From positions 2,643,501 to 2,707,500 of the forward strand of contig NC_013665.1 of the NCBI RefSeq assembly GCF_000011005.1: 64,000 nt of DNA, in the 5' to 3' direction. Of this stretch, positions 38,996-47,856 are shown piece by piece; position 1 is the first letter of the stretch, and every line of letters starts with the position of its first letter. The translations under genes and the position numbers were made by a program. This DNA comes from Methanocella paludicola SANAE (GTDB lineage Archaea; Halobacteriota; Methanocellia; Methanocellales; Methanocellaceae). The notes beneath the pieces were generated by a model that saw only the letters and a list, made by a program, of their open reading frames with translations, made no database searches and was not told the DNA's origin.

Positions 38996-38997
38996 GA

Positions 38998-39450
38998 TCA
39001 CACCTTCGCCGCCTTCTCGTCCTGCTCAAAGGGGATGAGCGTGGGGAACGAGTACGTGGTGATGCCGCTCGCCTCTGTGGCGTCCAGGTTGATGTCACAG
39101 ATGCCCTTCTTCGCCATCCTGTCCAGGACTTTCTCGGCCTCCGACGACTCGATGCCGACGTTGATGAGGTCGGCGACAGTGACGGTGCCGTTGTTCTTTT
39201 TCGCCAGCGTGAGCACCTGCCGCTCCATATTATGGTAGCGGGCGTCGCCCATCTTCTCCTGCCGGGTGGCCGTGTAGGCCATGTAGATGAAAAAAGCCCC
39301 TGCGGCCAGCATGATGAGCCCTACGAGCCCGGTCGCCAGCGACCACGAGCGGCCTGCGATGACCGCCATGAGCGTGATGAACAACACGAACAGGCTTACC
39401 AGTATGACGGCGGACCCGGCGATGGCGGGCAGGACGGCCTTAGAATTCAT
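38998..39450 (-). CDS. Two-helix membrane protein with winged-helix domain
   Basis: A 150-residue protein. Two transmembrane helices (about 8-33 and 38-60) precede a soluble region (70-150) that reads as a winged helix (VLTLAKKNNGTVTVADLINVGI, then SSEAEKVLDRMAKKG), similar to the cytoplasmic region of the next gene product. It is the first gene of a three-gene unit; its stop lies 2 nt before the chosen start of the DUF2207-like gene. Partner or sensor of that protein is a reasonable guess; no enzymatic motif is visible. Confidence 0.7.
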   Translation of the reverse strand: MNSKAVLPAIAGSAVILVSLFVLFITLMAVIAGRSWSLATGLVGLIMLAAGAFFIYMAYTATRQEKMGDARYHNMERQVLTLAKKNNGTVTVADLINVGIESSEAEKVLDRMAKKGICDINLDATEASGITTYSFPTLIPFEQDEKAAKV

Positions 39451-39489
39451 ATTGCATTAATTAGGCGATTAAGAGTATAGATATTTTGT

Positions 39490-40059
39490 TCACAAGAGGA
39501 GTGAAAGTATCGCCATCGTGAGGAATGAGGCCGCTGCCACCGATAAATTTTCCAGGCGCCTGGAGTACGCCTCGGCGGCCATGCCCGCCGCCGCCCCCGC
39601 GATGGCCAGGGGGCCCGCGAACAGGAACCCGACCGCAGACGCCGCGATGAACCCCGATATAGAGCCCTCCCAGGTCTTTTTACCTTGCGGTAGTCTGTGC
39701 CTGCCGAATGCCCTGCCGGCTATGCCGGCTAGGCCGTCCCCTACCGTGAGCACGATGATGGCCGTCAGGCATGCCCCCCGGTCGAATACCATCGACATGG
39801 CCAGCAGCATGGCTATGCACAACAAATAGAGAAGCGGCTCCAGTGCGATGCTCTTTCTCTCCGAGTCACGATACAGGGCCGATACGAACGGCAGGTCTGC
39901 GCGGCGCCGCAGCGCCTCCAGGGTAAAAAACGTGATAATACCGGCCATCACGATGAGAAGCGACAGCTGCCGGCTAAAAAGAGCTAAAAAGGCGAAGGCA
40001 GCGCCCGATATGTGCACGAGCTTACGGGGCAGCCACGACGTCGCCAGAGCGTGCCGCAA
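39490..40059 (-). CDS. Dolichol/phytol kinase-like integral membrane protein
   Basis: A 189-residue protein with about six to seven helices and the family motifs RKLVHISGAAFA near the N-terminus and GDGLAGIAGRAFGRHRLPQGKKTWEGSISGF in the second half. These match the CTP-dependent SEC59/VTE5 and CdsA-related superfamily (dolichol, phytol or diacylglycerol kinases). It could phosphorylate dolichol or geranylgeraniol, supplying the glycan carrier lipid or archaeal lipids. The best start is TTG 40059, in frame just after the purM stop; no ATG lies before the RK-x2-H motif. Confidence 0.75.
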   Translation of the reverse strand: MRHALATSWLPRKLVHISGAAFAFLALFSRQLSLLIVMAGIITFFTLEALRRRADLPFVSALYRDSERKSIALEPLLYLLCIAMLLAMSMVFDRGACLTAIIVLTVGDGLAGIAGRAFGRHRLPQGKKTWEGSISGFIAASAVGFLFAGPLAIAGAAAGMAAEAYSRRLENLSVAAASFLTMAILSLLL

Positions 40060-40071
40060 GTGCGTATCGCC

Positions 40072-41061
<990 letters not shown>

Positions 41062-41128
41062 GTGCTTCTCCTGCATAGTCGACCAATGGCCTTGAGCCTA
41101 AATAAAATTTGTTATTGCCCGAACTCAG

Positions 41129-41188
41129 GTAAAGCTTACTGGTCAAAAAGTAAAGCTTTATATACAATAAGTAAAGTATACTTTACAT
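41129..41188 (+). promoter_or_regulatory. Phased operator and promoter of the XRE/DUF2178 operon
   Basis: GTAAAG occurs at 41129, 41150 and 41171, exactly 21 bp (two helical turns) apart. The last copy forms the perfect 16-bp palindrome GTAAAGTATACTTTAC at 41171-41186, directly before ATG 41189. A TATA box (CTTTATATA, about 41156-41164) predicts transcription from about the ATG itself, i.e. a leaderless mRNA with the palindrome over the start site. This suits autorepression by the XRE protein. Confidence 0.75.
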
Positions 41189-41380
41189 ATGCGAAACCGC
41201 TTGAAGGAGCTCAGGGCTCGATTCAACATGACCCAGGAGGACCTGGCCGTGAAAGTGGGCGTGTCGAGGCAGACCATCAACGCCATCGAGACCGGGAAGT
41301 ACGACCCGTCTCTGCCGCTCGCCTTTAAGCTGGCCCGGTGCTTCGAGACGAATATCGAGCACCTGTTCATGGAGGAATAA
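41189..41380 (+). CDS. XRE/Cro-C1-like transcriptional regulator
   Basis: A compact 63-residue single-domain HTH protein: MRNRLKELRARFNMTQEDLA, recognition helix VSRQTINAIETGKYDPS and the C-terminal ETNIEHLFM typical of small XRE regulators. It likely binds the GTAAAG sites just upstream and represses its own operon. The DUF2178-like membrane protein gene starts 1 nt after its stop, the usual arrangement for such pairs. Confidence 0.93.
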   Translation: MRNRLKELRARFNMTQEDLAVKVGVSRQTINAIETGKYDPSLPLAFKLARCFETNIEHLFMEE

Positions 41381-41381
41381 G

Positions 41382-41753
41382 ATGATAAAGACTGAAGAAT
41401 CGAGGATAGCGGTCGTCATACTGGCGACGTTCGCGCTCCTGCTGGTCACGGGCATATTCCCGCAGTATGTGCTGTGGATGACTGTAGGGCTGATTGGATT
41501 GATCGTCGGGCTGGCAATATATGCGTACCTGACGAAGAGAAAAAGCACAGAGGTGCAGGACGAGCGTTCTGCGAGGTGCTCGCTTGCCGCGTCCAGGAAC
41601 GGGTTCATCGTTGCCATAGCGCTGATCGCCCTTATCGGGGCGGCCGTGAGCATCGGCGCGCCGTTCACCGTCATCGGGGCGACTCAGGTCGTATGGGGGC
41701 TGAGCATGGCCGCATATCTCCTGTCGTACCTGTACTATAAGAAATGGGCTTGA
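41382..41753 (+). CDS. DUF2178-like small membrane protein
   Basis: A 123-residue protein with four transmembrane helices in two pairs (about 8-28, 31-49, 72-92 and 97-117) and a short charged cytoplasmic loop (KRKSTEVQDERS). The DERS motif between helix pairs resembles DUF2178 proteins, which commonly follow small XRE regulators in archaea and bacteria. Function unknown; possibly a sensor or effector controlled by the regulator. Confidence 0.75.
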   Translation: MIKTEESRIAVVILATFALLLVTGIFPQYVLWMTVGLIGLIVGLAIYAYLTKRKSTEVQDERSARCSLAASRNGFIVAIALIALIGAAVSIGAPFTVIGATQVVWGLSMAAYLLSYLYYKKWA

Positions 41754-41812
41754 AGGATAAATAAGAGCAAAACGTAAAAACCTGAAAAGTCATTTTTTAC
41801 TATGGTGACGTC

Positions 41813-42295
41813 ATGAGTATCACCGTGAGTAAAGGTTTGACGATCAGCAGCAAGTCATTCGAGCCCGGCCGCGAGATCCCGGAGAAGTACACCTGCGACG
41901 GCGACGACCTGTCGCCCCATCTCTCGTGGGACGGCGCGCCGGAGGGCACGGAAACGTTCGCCCTCATCATGGACGACCCCGACGCGCCAGGCAGGACTTT
42001 TACACATTGGGTCGTATTCAACATACCAGCCCATAGGAACGAGCTACCCGAGGGAGTATTCGCCGAGAAGATGATGAAGAAAGGCTGCTACCAGGGGCTG
42101 AACGATTTCAGGCAGATGGGATACGGCGGCCCGTGCCCGCCCCCGGGAAAACCCCACCGCTACAGGTTTCACCTGTACGCGCTCGACCGCGACCTCGACG
42201 TCCCATCGGGCGTCCCCAGGAGCGCAGTACAGGGCGCGATGAAGGGGCACATCCTCGCGGAGGCCGAGATAGTGGGCCTGTATGGAAGAAAATAA
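41813..42295 (+). CDS. PEBP / YbhB-YbcL family protein
   Basis: A 160-residue phosphatidylethanolamine-binding-like protein with EKYTCDGDDLSPHLSW, the DDPDAPGRTFTHWVVFNI core, GPCPPPGKPHRYRFHLYALD and a short C-terminal helix. The conserved Asp/His ligand-pocket residues (DPDAP, THW, GPCPP, HRY) are all present. No signal peptide, so cytoplasmic. GGTGACGTC before the ATG is a fair RBS. Physiological role in archaea is not established. Confidence 0.92.
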   Translation: MSITVSKGLTISSKSFEPGREIPEKYTCDGDDLSPHLSWDGAPEGTETFALIMDDPDAPGRTFTHWVVFNIPAHRNELPEGVFAEKMMKKGCYQGLNDFRQMGYGGPCPPPGKPHRYRFHLYALDRDLDVPSGVPRSAVQGAMKGHILAEAEIVGLYGRK

Positions 42296-42312
42296 AAAAT
42301 AGCGGGGCCCGG

Positions 42313-42903
42313 TCAGTAGCCGGGCACCAGATCGTTCCCTTTTTTGTAGTAGGGCAGGTAGACGAGCTTCCTGGAAGTGACCTGTAGACCGTAGTCGAGC
42401 TGCTGCAGCGTGCCGGGTTTCTCGGCCTCGATGGTGACGAAGAGGAAGTCGGCCATGCCGTCGGCCATTTCCGCCTCAACGGTGCAGGGCTCTCTTTTTA
42501 CGGTGGGGTCGAGCCTGTCCGGCGAGTACTTCGGCGGCGTCAGCGTGAGCTTCTCCGCCAGCTCCTTATAGCGGGATGTCTCCGTCTCGAACGCGGGCAG
42601 GAACATGTCCATGTGGCCGGCGTTCGAATTGCCGCTCAGGAAGCCGGCGAACCGGGAGATCGTCCCGCCTTCCACCCTCTGGCTGTTGATGCGGAAGTCG
42701 GTGCCGAGCTTCCAGAAGGGCAGGTAGACCTTCTCGCCCTCTGGCGGCTTTGCGAAGGCTCCAGCCTCGTACTCGATGATGGTGACCTTGCCGTCCCTGG
42801 CGTGCAGGGTGCCGCAGCCCTGACACAGGAACACCGTATCGTGGTCCTTGCCGTACATCGGGTTCTTGCAGCCCGGGCATACGATGGGCATGATCTTCGT
42901 CAT
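42313..42903 (-). CDS. Zinc-ribbon protein of the SPFH cluster
   Basis: A 196-residue soluble protein with one N-terminal zinc ribbon (Cys9/12 and Cys27/30) and a domain containing VYLPFWKLGTDF and LVYLPYYKKGND, a Y/F-P-F/Y-W-K pattern shared with the next two gene products. Unlike those it has no clear transmembrane helix. It is the last gene of a five-gene minus-strand operon and overlaps its neighbour by 4 nt (ATGA). No enzyme motif is seen. Confidence 0.75.
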   Translation of the reverse strand: MTKIMPIVCPGCKNPMYGKDHDTVFLCQGCGTLHARDGKVTIIEYEAGAFAKPPEGEKVYLPFWKLGTDFRINSQRVEGGTISRFAGFLSGNSNAGHMDMFLPAFETETSRYKELAEKLTLTPPKYSPDRLDPTVKREPCTVEAEMADGMADFLFVTIEAEKPGTLQQLDYGLQVTSRKLVYLPYYKKGNDLVPGY

Positions 42904-43937
42904 ATGTTACCTCCCCTCCCGAAGTTCATGGGGCCGCCGGTGCTCATGGCATTGATCAGTTCCTTTTCGACGCCGTCGCCCTTCCCGAGGCCCAGGTTGG
43001 TGTTGAAGCCCCCCTTCAGCGTGCCGGTGGTCACTTCAGAGCCGTACCGGAAGAACCGGTAGCTTACAAAAGCGATCAGCAGGCATATGATGATGGCGAT
43101 GACGCCCGCGGCGACGCCTTCCTCGTTCCCCAGGTAGCCCATGGCTATGATGCCCAGCGCGCTGCCGTAGCCGCCGGCGAGCATGCCCAGCGACATGGCG
43201 ATGGTCCGCATGAGCGTGTCGCCCGGCGCCCTGCCCGCGAGCACCTTGCCCGTGATGCCGTCGATGGTGCAGAAGTACATGCGGCCATTATACTTGTACC
43301 GCACGACCCAGATGGGGTAGAATACCAGCGCCAGGCCCCGGGGGAAGATGTGCATTTTGACGAACGTCCTGTGGGGCACTCCCGCCGAGGATATGGCCGT
43401 CTGCTCGATGGATGCCAGGCCCTTTGCGCGAGCATCAGTGGGCGACGTGGTCACCTCGAACGTGGGGATGCTGCCCTCGTCGTGGAGCCCGGCCGTGCCG
43501 TTGAGGCCGCTCAGGTGCTCCACGCCGATATCGCCCACGTCACAGGCGATCTCGTTCCAGTCGAAGTCGGACGCCACCATCTTTTCCATGGGCACCCGCT
43601 CAGTACGCTTATTCCTCTGCACCTGCCGGTACCCGCACACCCACCCGGCAGCCCTGGCATGGAGCTTCCAGAATGGCGCGTAAATGGGATAACATTCGGA
43701 GATCTCAGCCTTGCCCTTGAGGTCCCGGGCCTTCAGGCCTCCGCCCATCCAGCTCCTCGCGGCGGCGACAGCCCTGGCCTCGTCCAGGTTATTCTTATAG
43801 GTGATCTTCTCCACGCCGTCGTCGCCCTCGATGGCCAGGAGCGCGCTGCAGTACGGGCACGAGGTGGTCGCAGCCCCCTCGTCCAGCGACAGCGCTCCGC
43901 CGCAGTGGGGGCAGTTCAGCGATAGCGATATTCCCAT
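42900..43937 (-). CDS. Zinc-ribbon membrane protein of the SPFH cluster
   Basis: A 345-residue protein. A zinc ribbon (Cys9/12, Cys27/30) is followed by a soluble domain with CYPIYAPFWKLHARAAG and LVFYPIWVVRYKYNGRMYF. Two transmembrane helices (about 240-290) and a Gly-rich tail end it. The repeated YPIW-x-VxYKYxGR-x2-F pattern is also in the adjacent gene, so the two are distant paralogues. GGAGG upstream supports the ATG. It resembles YdjG-type bacterial proteins in layout; function unknown. Confidence 0.75.
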   Translation of the reverse strand: MGISLSLNCPHCGGALSLDEGAATTSCPYCSALLAIEGDDGVEKITYKNNLDEARAVAAARSWMGGGLKARDLKGKAEISECYPIYAPFWKLHARAAGWVCGYRQVQRNKRTERVPMEKMVASDFDWNEIACDVGDIGVEHLSGLNGTAGLHDEGSIPTFEVTTSPTDARAKGLASIEQTAISSAGVPHRTFVKMHIFPRGLALVFYPIWVVRYKYNGRMYFCTIDGITGKVLAGRAPGDTLMRTIAMSLGMLAGGYGSALGIIAMGYLGNEEGVAAGVIAIIICLLIAFVSYRFFRYGSEVTTGTLKGGFNTNLGLGKGDGVEKELINAMSTGGPMNFGRGGNI

Positions 43938-43938
43938 G

Positions 43939-44676
43939 TCAGAACCTCCTCACGATGGTGTAGGCGGCCACGAACACGACGGGCAGGGTGACGACGGCTG
44001 CCAGCAGGCCGCAGCCCGCCAGGAGCGTCAGGAACCCCTCGATAAAGAATACGATAAATGCGGCGGCGGCCAGCGCGAAATACGGTGCCGACGAGCGGCC
44101 CGGATAGTCGGCGGCGAATACCTCGCCGGAGGAGCCGTCGATGACCGCGTCGTAGTCCCGCCCGCTGAACTTATAGCTCACGGCCCATATGGGGAAATAG
44201 ACCAGCGCCTGCTCTTTCGGCTCGCCCGGCAGGCGGGGCAGGTATGCCGTCATATCCATGTCCGGCTTCAGTAGCTCAACGTCGACCTTGTAGTTCTGGT
44301 CGAAGACCTTGATGTCGCCGGCGGGCACCTTCAGGCTATGGAGGCCGGGAAGTGTCGTGGACCGGGCGGGCTCGAGCATGACCTTCTCCTGGCCGTTCAC
44401 CGTGCGCTTAAAAAGATAGACGGGGAAGTACTGCTGCCGGATGTTCGTCACCTGCGCCAGCCGGTCCAGGTCCTTTGCCCTCTCCGGTGCGGCCGCCCAG
44501 CGCTTGAACGTGCCCTCGGCGCCCGACCGGTCGAGGAAGTAGGGCATGATATAGAAGAACCCTGCCCCGCTCCGGTCGATGTAGAGCTGCGTGTCGCAGT
44601 AGCCGCACTTGACGAACCGGTCGCCCGGCTCGAAGCCGATGGGCGCGCCGCACTTCGTGCACTTGATCTCGGCCAT
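43939..44676 (-). CDS. Zinc-ribbon membrane protein of the SPFH cluster
   Basis: A 245-residue protein with an N-terminal zinc ribbon (Cys6/9, Cys24/27) and a soluble domain with FPVYLFKRTV and VYFPIWAVSYKFSGRDYDAVID. Two C-terminal transmembrane helices (about 200-242) follow. It is a shorter relative of its neighbour at 42900-43937. The stop lies 1 nt before the neighbour's ATG and its ATG 3 nt after the SPFH gene stop, so the operon is tightly packed. Confidence 0.75.
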   Translation of the reverse strand: MAEIKCTKCGAPIGFEPGDRFVKCGYCDTQLYIDRSGAGFFYIMPYFLDRSGAEGTFKRWAAAPERAKDLDRLAQVTNIRQQYFPVYLFKRTVNGQEKVMLEPARSTTLPGLHSLKVPAGDIKVFDQNYKVDVELLKPDMDMTAYLPRLPGEPKEQALVYFPIWAVSYKFSGRDYDAVIDGSSGEVFAADYPGRSSAPYFALAAAAFIVFFIEGFLTLLAGCGLLAAVVTLPVVFVAAYTIVRRF

Positions 44677-44679
44677 CGC

Positions 44680-45819
44680 TTATCCTGTCGGGTTGCCGCA
44701 GCTCGGACAGAATTTAGTCCCTGGCTCCAGTTTAGCGTTACACTTCGCACACGTCGCCTGCTGCGATGCGCCGCAAGAGGGGCAGAACTTTGCACCCGCG
44801 GGCAATGACGCACCGCACTTCACGCAGGCCGTTCCCTGGGGTGCGCCGCACGCCGGGCAGAACTTCGCGCCCTGGGGGACGCTGGCGCCGCACTTCACGC
44901 ACGGGGCCCCTGCCGGAGGCGGGGACGGAGGCGTCGCTACGACGGGGGGCTGCTGCCCTCCCGTCTGGCCCATCTGGTTCATCATCATGTAGCCCATGCC
45001 GATGCCGGCGCCGACTCCTACTCCTGCCCCGGCGGCCCCGCCGGAGGGATTGACCGCCGCCTCGCGCATCGCCTGGCCGGTCTGGTATCCCATGTAGTTC
45101 GTGCCCAGCACGGACATGGACGCTCTCGTGTCCACGGCCTTCTGCACCTCTTCGGGCAGGTTAATGTAAAGCCCCGAGATCTTGTCGATGACGATGCCGT
45201 AGGGGGCGAAGTCCGTCTTCGAGTCCTCTAAGAATATTTGCTCGATGTTCTTGAGGTTCGCGGCCAGGTTCACGACGCCCATGCCCTTTTCCTTGAGCTT
45301 GCCCAGGACGTTGTACATCGAGGTGACGACCTGCTCCTTGATGCGCTCCTCCACCTCGGGCGCCCTCGTGAGGCTCAGCGTGCCCACGAAGTAGTTGATG
45401 AAGTTCGAGGGCTCGGAGACCTTATACCGGAACTCGCCGAACAGGCTGAGCTTCACTAGCTGGAAGGTCTTGTCCTCGAACACGTAGGGCTGCTTGCTGC
45501 CGAACTTGCCGTCGAATACTTTTTTCTGTAAGTAGTATACTTCTGCCTGCTGCTGGACGCCGCTCAGGCGCTGCACGATCTTGCCCACGATGGGCGCGTT
45601 GATCGAGGTAAGCGCGTAGCGGTCCGGCCTGTCGATGTAGTCGAGCGCTTTGCCGTCCCTGAAGAAGACGGCGATCTCGTCCTCGCGCACGACGATGTTG
45701 TCGTTGAACTTGATGTTCCTCGGCACCTTCCACATGACGTTATTGCGCTTCTCGCCGTCCTCCCACAGTATTGTGGCCGCGCCGATGATGCTTCCCTTAT
45801 CGCCGGTGATGATCCCCAT
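44680..45819 (-). CDS. SPFH/YdjI-like protein with three C-terminal zinc ribbons
   Basis: A 379-residue protein. Residues 1-240 match the YdjI/virion-core-like SPFH family (ILWEDGEKRNNVMWKVPRNI, VVREDEIAVFFRDGKALDYI, then an SPFH core and a helical EEVQKAVDTRASMSVLG end). A Gly/Pro linker leads to three tandem zinc ribbons, each CVKCGASxPxGAKFCPxCG-like. Such proteins form membrane-linked scaffolds; in Bacillus the YdjGHI partners act with PspA in membrane stress. GGAGGTG lies before the ATG and the start overlaps the previous stop by one base. Confidence 0.88.
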   Translation of the reverse strand: MGIITGDKGSIIGAATILWEDGEKRNNVMWKVPRNIKFNDNIVVREDEIAVFFRDGKALDYIDRPDRYALTSINAPIVGKIVQRLSGVQQQAEVYYLQKKVFDGKFGSKQPYVFEDKTFQLVKLSLFGEFRYKVSEPSNFINYFVGTLSLTRAPEVEERIKEQVVTSMYNVLGKLKEKGMGVVNLAANLKNIEQIFLEDSKTDFAPYGIVIDKISGLYINLPEEVQKAVDTRASMSVLGTNYMGYQTGQAMREAAVNPSGGAAGAGVGVGAGIGMGYMMMNQMGQTGGQQPPVVATPPSPPPAGAPCVKCGASVPQGAKFCPACGAPQGTACVKCGASLPAGAKFCPSCGASQQATCAKCNAKLEPGTKFCPSCGNPTG

Positions 45820-46352
45820 TATGACACCTCCGTGCCCGTCACTGCCGTCATTCTTCTCTTGAACGTGGCCTCGAACGCCCCGGCTTTACCCGACATGGCG
45901 CCGATCGACTCCATGATGGCGGCCTTGTTGTCGGATGCGGCCGCTGCCTTTAATTTTTGCGCGTCCGCGGCCATCTCGGCCAGCGACGACAGTAGCGCAT
46001 AATCGTACTCGTAAAGCTTGTTTAATTCGGCCTCGCCGACCTTCGTTTTGGCGGATATGCCGGAATAGCCCTGCGCCGCGTGGGCGACTGCCTGCTCTAA
46101 TGTTTTAAGCCGGCCGATGAGCGCGCCCAGCCGCTCCATGTGCTCGAGCGAGCCGTTCTCGGCCATCACGGACCTGCAGCCCTCTGCGTCCTTCCGTATG
46201 GACGCCATGTTTCCCGCCATCTGCATGCGGAGCATGCTGTCCGCCGCACGCAGGTCCTCTTTCGCCCTGTACCCGCTGAACCCGGGGACGAATGCCTGTA
46301 TCTTCGATATGATGCCCCGGTCCTCCACGACTTTTTCCCTTAGATCTGCCAT
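45819..46352 (-). CDS. Helical (coiled-coil-like) protein of the SPFH cluster
   Basis: A 177-residue all-helical protein with no transmembrane segment. The N-terminal motif KIQAFVPGFSGYRAKEDLRAAD, followed by LRMQMA, marks a family of small helical proteins found beside SPFH genes. Long Ala/Glu/Lys-rich helices follow. It fills the position of PspA in the bacterial ydjFGHI operon but is shorter, and I see no PspA signature, so I do not call it PspA. It is the first gene of the operon (GAGGACAG before ATG) and overlaps the SPFH gene by one base. Confidence 0.7.
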   Translation of the reverse strand: MADLREKVVEDRGIISKIQAFVPGFSGYRAKEDLRAADSMLRMQMAGNMASIRKDAEGCRSVMAENGSLEHMERLGALIGRLKTLEQAVAHAAQGYSGISAKTKVGEAELNKLYEYDYALLSSLAEMAADAQKLKAAAASDNKAAIMESIGAMSGKAGAFEATFKRRMTAVTGTEVS

Positions 46353-46819
46353 GTTCTGTCCTCTTCGGGGAGCCTCTGCTCCCTGTGGCGATGCCCATTC
46401 ATCGCTAATTCCGTTACTACTGGCTCTAAGCTGATATATTTTTTTGTATGGCGGCGTCGAGGGCGGGTTTTTAGACTGGGCCGCCCGAACTTCGGGCTAA
46501 ACGGGCCTTATTTTTGGCGAATTGCCTGGAAACCTATATCTATAATGAATAATCATAATAGATTATTAAGAGAGGTAACGGACGATGCTCAGCGCGTTAC
46601 TTAAGAAGCTCGCAGATGCGGCAGGCAAATTTTACCAGTGGCGCCTGGCGTTCTGCATCCCCTCATAAAAACGGCCTTTTAGTAACATTGCCCAGCATAC
46701 GCTGTATTTTGTGGTTTTAATGGCGGCCCCTAAAATACTGTACATAAGTATAACAAATAATAATTAACAATGCAAACATTTAATTATAATGATTATTTAT
46801 TATGTATAGGTGCCATCTA
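46353..46819. other. 467-nt intergenic region with AT-rich promoters
   Basis: It holds a short inverted repeat (GCCCGAACTTCGGGC, 46483-46497) and two AT-rich promoter-like tracts sharing an ATAATCAT-type word (about 46541-46570 and 46785-46800). One is in front of the 27-codon open frame at 46585 and one in front of the transporter at 46820. No RNA gene is recognised. Confidence 0.5.
46585..46668 (+). CDS. Possible 27-residue microprotein
   Basis: A short open frame with ATG preceded by GAGAGGTAACGG and an AT-rich promoter-like tract. The product would start MLSALLKKLADAAGKFYQ and end FCIPS: an amphipathic helix followed by a hydrophobic end. Nothing else supports it, and it could be chance. 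Confidence 0.25.
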   Translation: MLSALLKKLADAAGKFYQWRLAFCIPS

Positions 46820-47437
46820 ATGGTTAACGTTCAAACACTTGACACTAAGGAAACGAAGCTTTCCGGCGCTATTGCGCCGGCGCTGGCGAACCCGGCCCCG
46901 CTGGGGCTCATGGGCTTCGGCATGACCACCGTGCTGCTGAACCTGCTCAACGCAGGCCTGATCTCATCGACGGCCTGGAGCATGATCCTGGCCATGGGCA
47001 TGTTCTACGGGGGAGTCGCCCAGATTATCGCGGGCATCATGGAGTTCAGGAAGGGCAACACCTTCGGCACGACCGCCTTTACATCCTACGGGCTGTTCTG
47101 GATATCCCTGGTCGCACTGCTGATATTCCCCAGGCTGGGTTGGTTCCCGGCCCCGGACGGCATTTCCATGGCCGCCTACCTGGCCATGTGGGGGCTGTTC
47201 ACGGCCTACATGTTCGTGGGGACGCTGAAAAAGAATAAAGCCCTCCAGTTCGTGTTCGCCAGCCTTGCCATCCTCTTCTTCCTGCTCGCCGCCGGCGACT
47301 TCACCGGGATCGGCTGGATAAAGACGCTTGCCGGGCTCGAGGGCATCGTGTGCGGCTTCTCGGCGATATATCTTGCCGCCGCCGAGGTGCTCAACGAGAC
47401 CATGGGCAGGCAGGTGCTGCCCATCGGCGGGGCCTGA
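46820..47437 (+). CDS. SatP/YaaH (GPR1-FUN34) family acetate/succinate transporter
   Basis: A 205-residue protein with six transmembrane helices and the family signature [14 protein letters not shown] near the first helix, followed by [15 protein letters not shown] and FTSYGLFW. These carry acetate or other small monocarboxylates with protons. AGGTG 7 nt before ATG 46820 supports that start over ATG 46802. A long AT-rich leader suggests a dedicated, possibly regulated promoter. For a methanogen, acetate uptake as carbon source would fit. Confidence 0.92.
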   Translation: MVNVQTLDTKETKLSGAIAPALANPAPLGLMGFGMTTVLLNLLNAGLISSTAWSMILAMGMFYGGVAQIIAGIMEFRKGNTFGTTAFTSYGLFWISLVALLIFPRLGWFPAPDGISMAAYLAMWGLFTAYMFVGTLKKNKALQFVFASLAILFFLLAAGDFTGIGWIKTLAGLEGIVCGFSAIYLAAAEVLNETMGRQVLPIGGA

Positions 47438-47478
47438 CGCAAGCATACTTTTTTTATTTATATGACCTATTTCTTAAC

Positions 47479-47856
47479 ATGGCTCTTAAGGAAGACATCT
47501 GCTCCGCAATGGAAAACTATATGATGACGTCTCCGCCAGACTGGAACGTGGTCAGGGTAGGCGAACTGAAGAAGGCCCTGGATGCCGGCCAGAAGATCTT
47601 TTTACTGGACGTGAGGGAGCCGGCCGAGTACCAGGCTGGCCATATCGAGGGAGCCGTGAACGTATCGGTCAAAGAGCTGCCGAAGCGGGTGGCGGAGCTT
47701 CCGCAGGACCGTGACGTAAAGATGGTGGCCTATTGTGCCAGCGGCATACGCTCCGCCTATGCCACGATGTTCCTGCGCGTGTACGGCTACAGGGATGTGC
47801 GCACTATGGAGCACGGCATCAGGGAATGGGTCTCGGCCGGATATCCAGTCGTTTAA
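47479..47856 (+). CDS. Rhodanese-domain sulfurtransferase
   Basis: A single-domain rhodanese of 125 residues: LLDVREPAEYQAGHIEGAVNV, the active-site loop YCASGIRSAY with catalytic Cys, and GIREWVSAGYPV at the end. It transfers or carries sulfane sulfur. The start at ATG 47479 fits the domain boundary; a longer open frame from 47350 runs into the previous gene in another frame and is not used. Its last 4 nt overlap the convergent MFS gene. Confidence 0.93.
   Translation: MALKEDICSAMENYMMTSPPDWNVVRVGELKKALDAGQKIFLLDVREPAEYQAGHIEGAVNVSVKELPKRVAELPQDRDVKMVAYCASGIRSAYATMFLRVYGYRDVRTMEHGIREWVSAGYPVV

Noticed and set aside
45819-46352. PspA/IM30 identity for the helical protein
   Set aside because: It is shorter and lacks recognisable PspA sequence; only its operon position agrees.
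47350-47478. Longer rhodanese frame starting inside the transporter gene
   Set aside because: It overlaps the preceding gene in another frame and adds no domain; ATG 47479 matches the rhodanese start.
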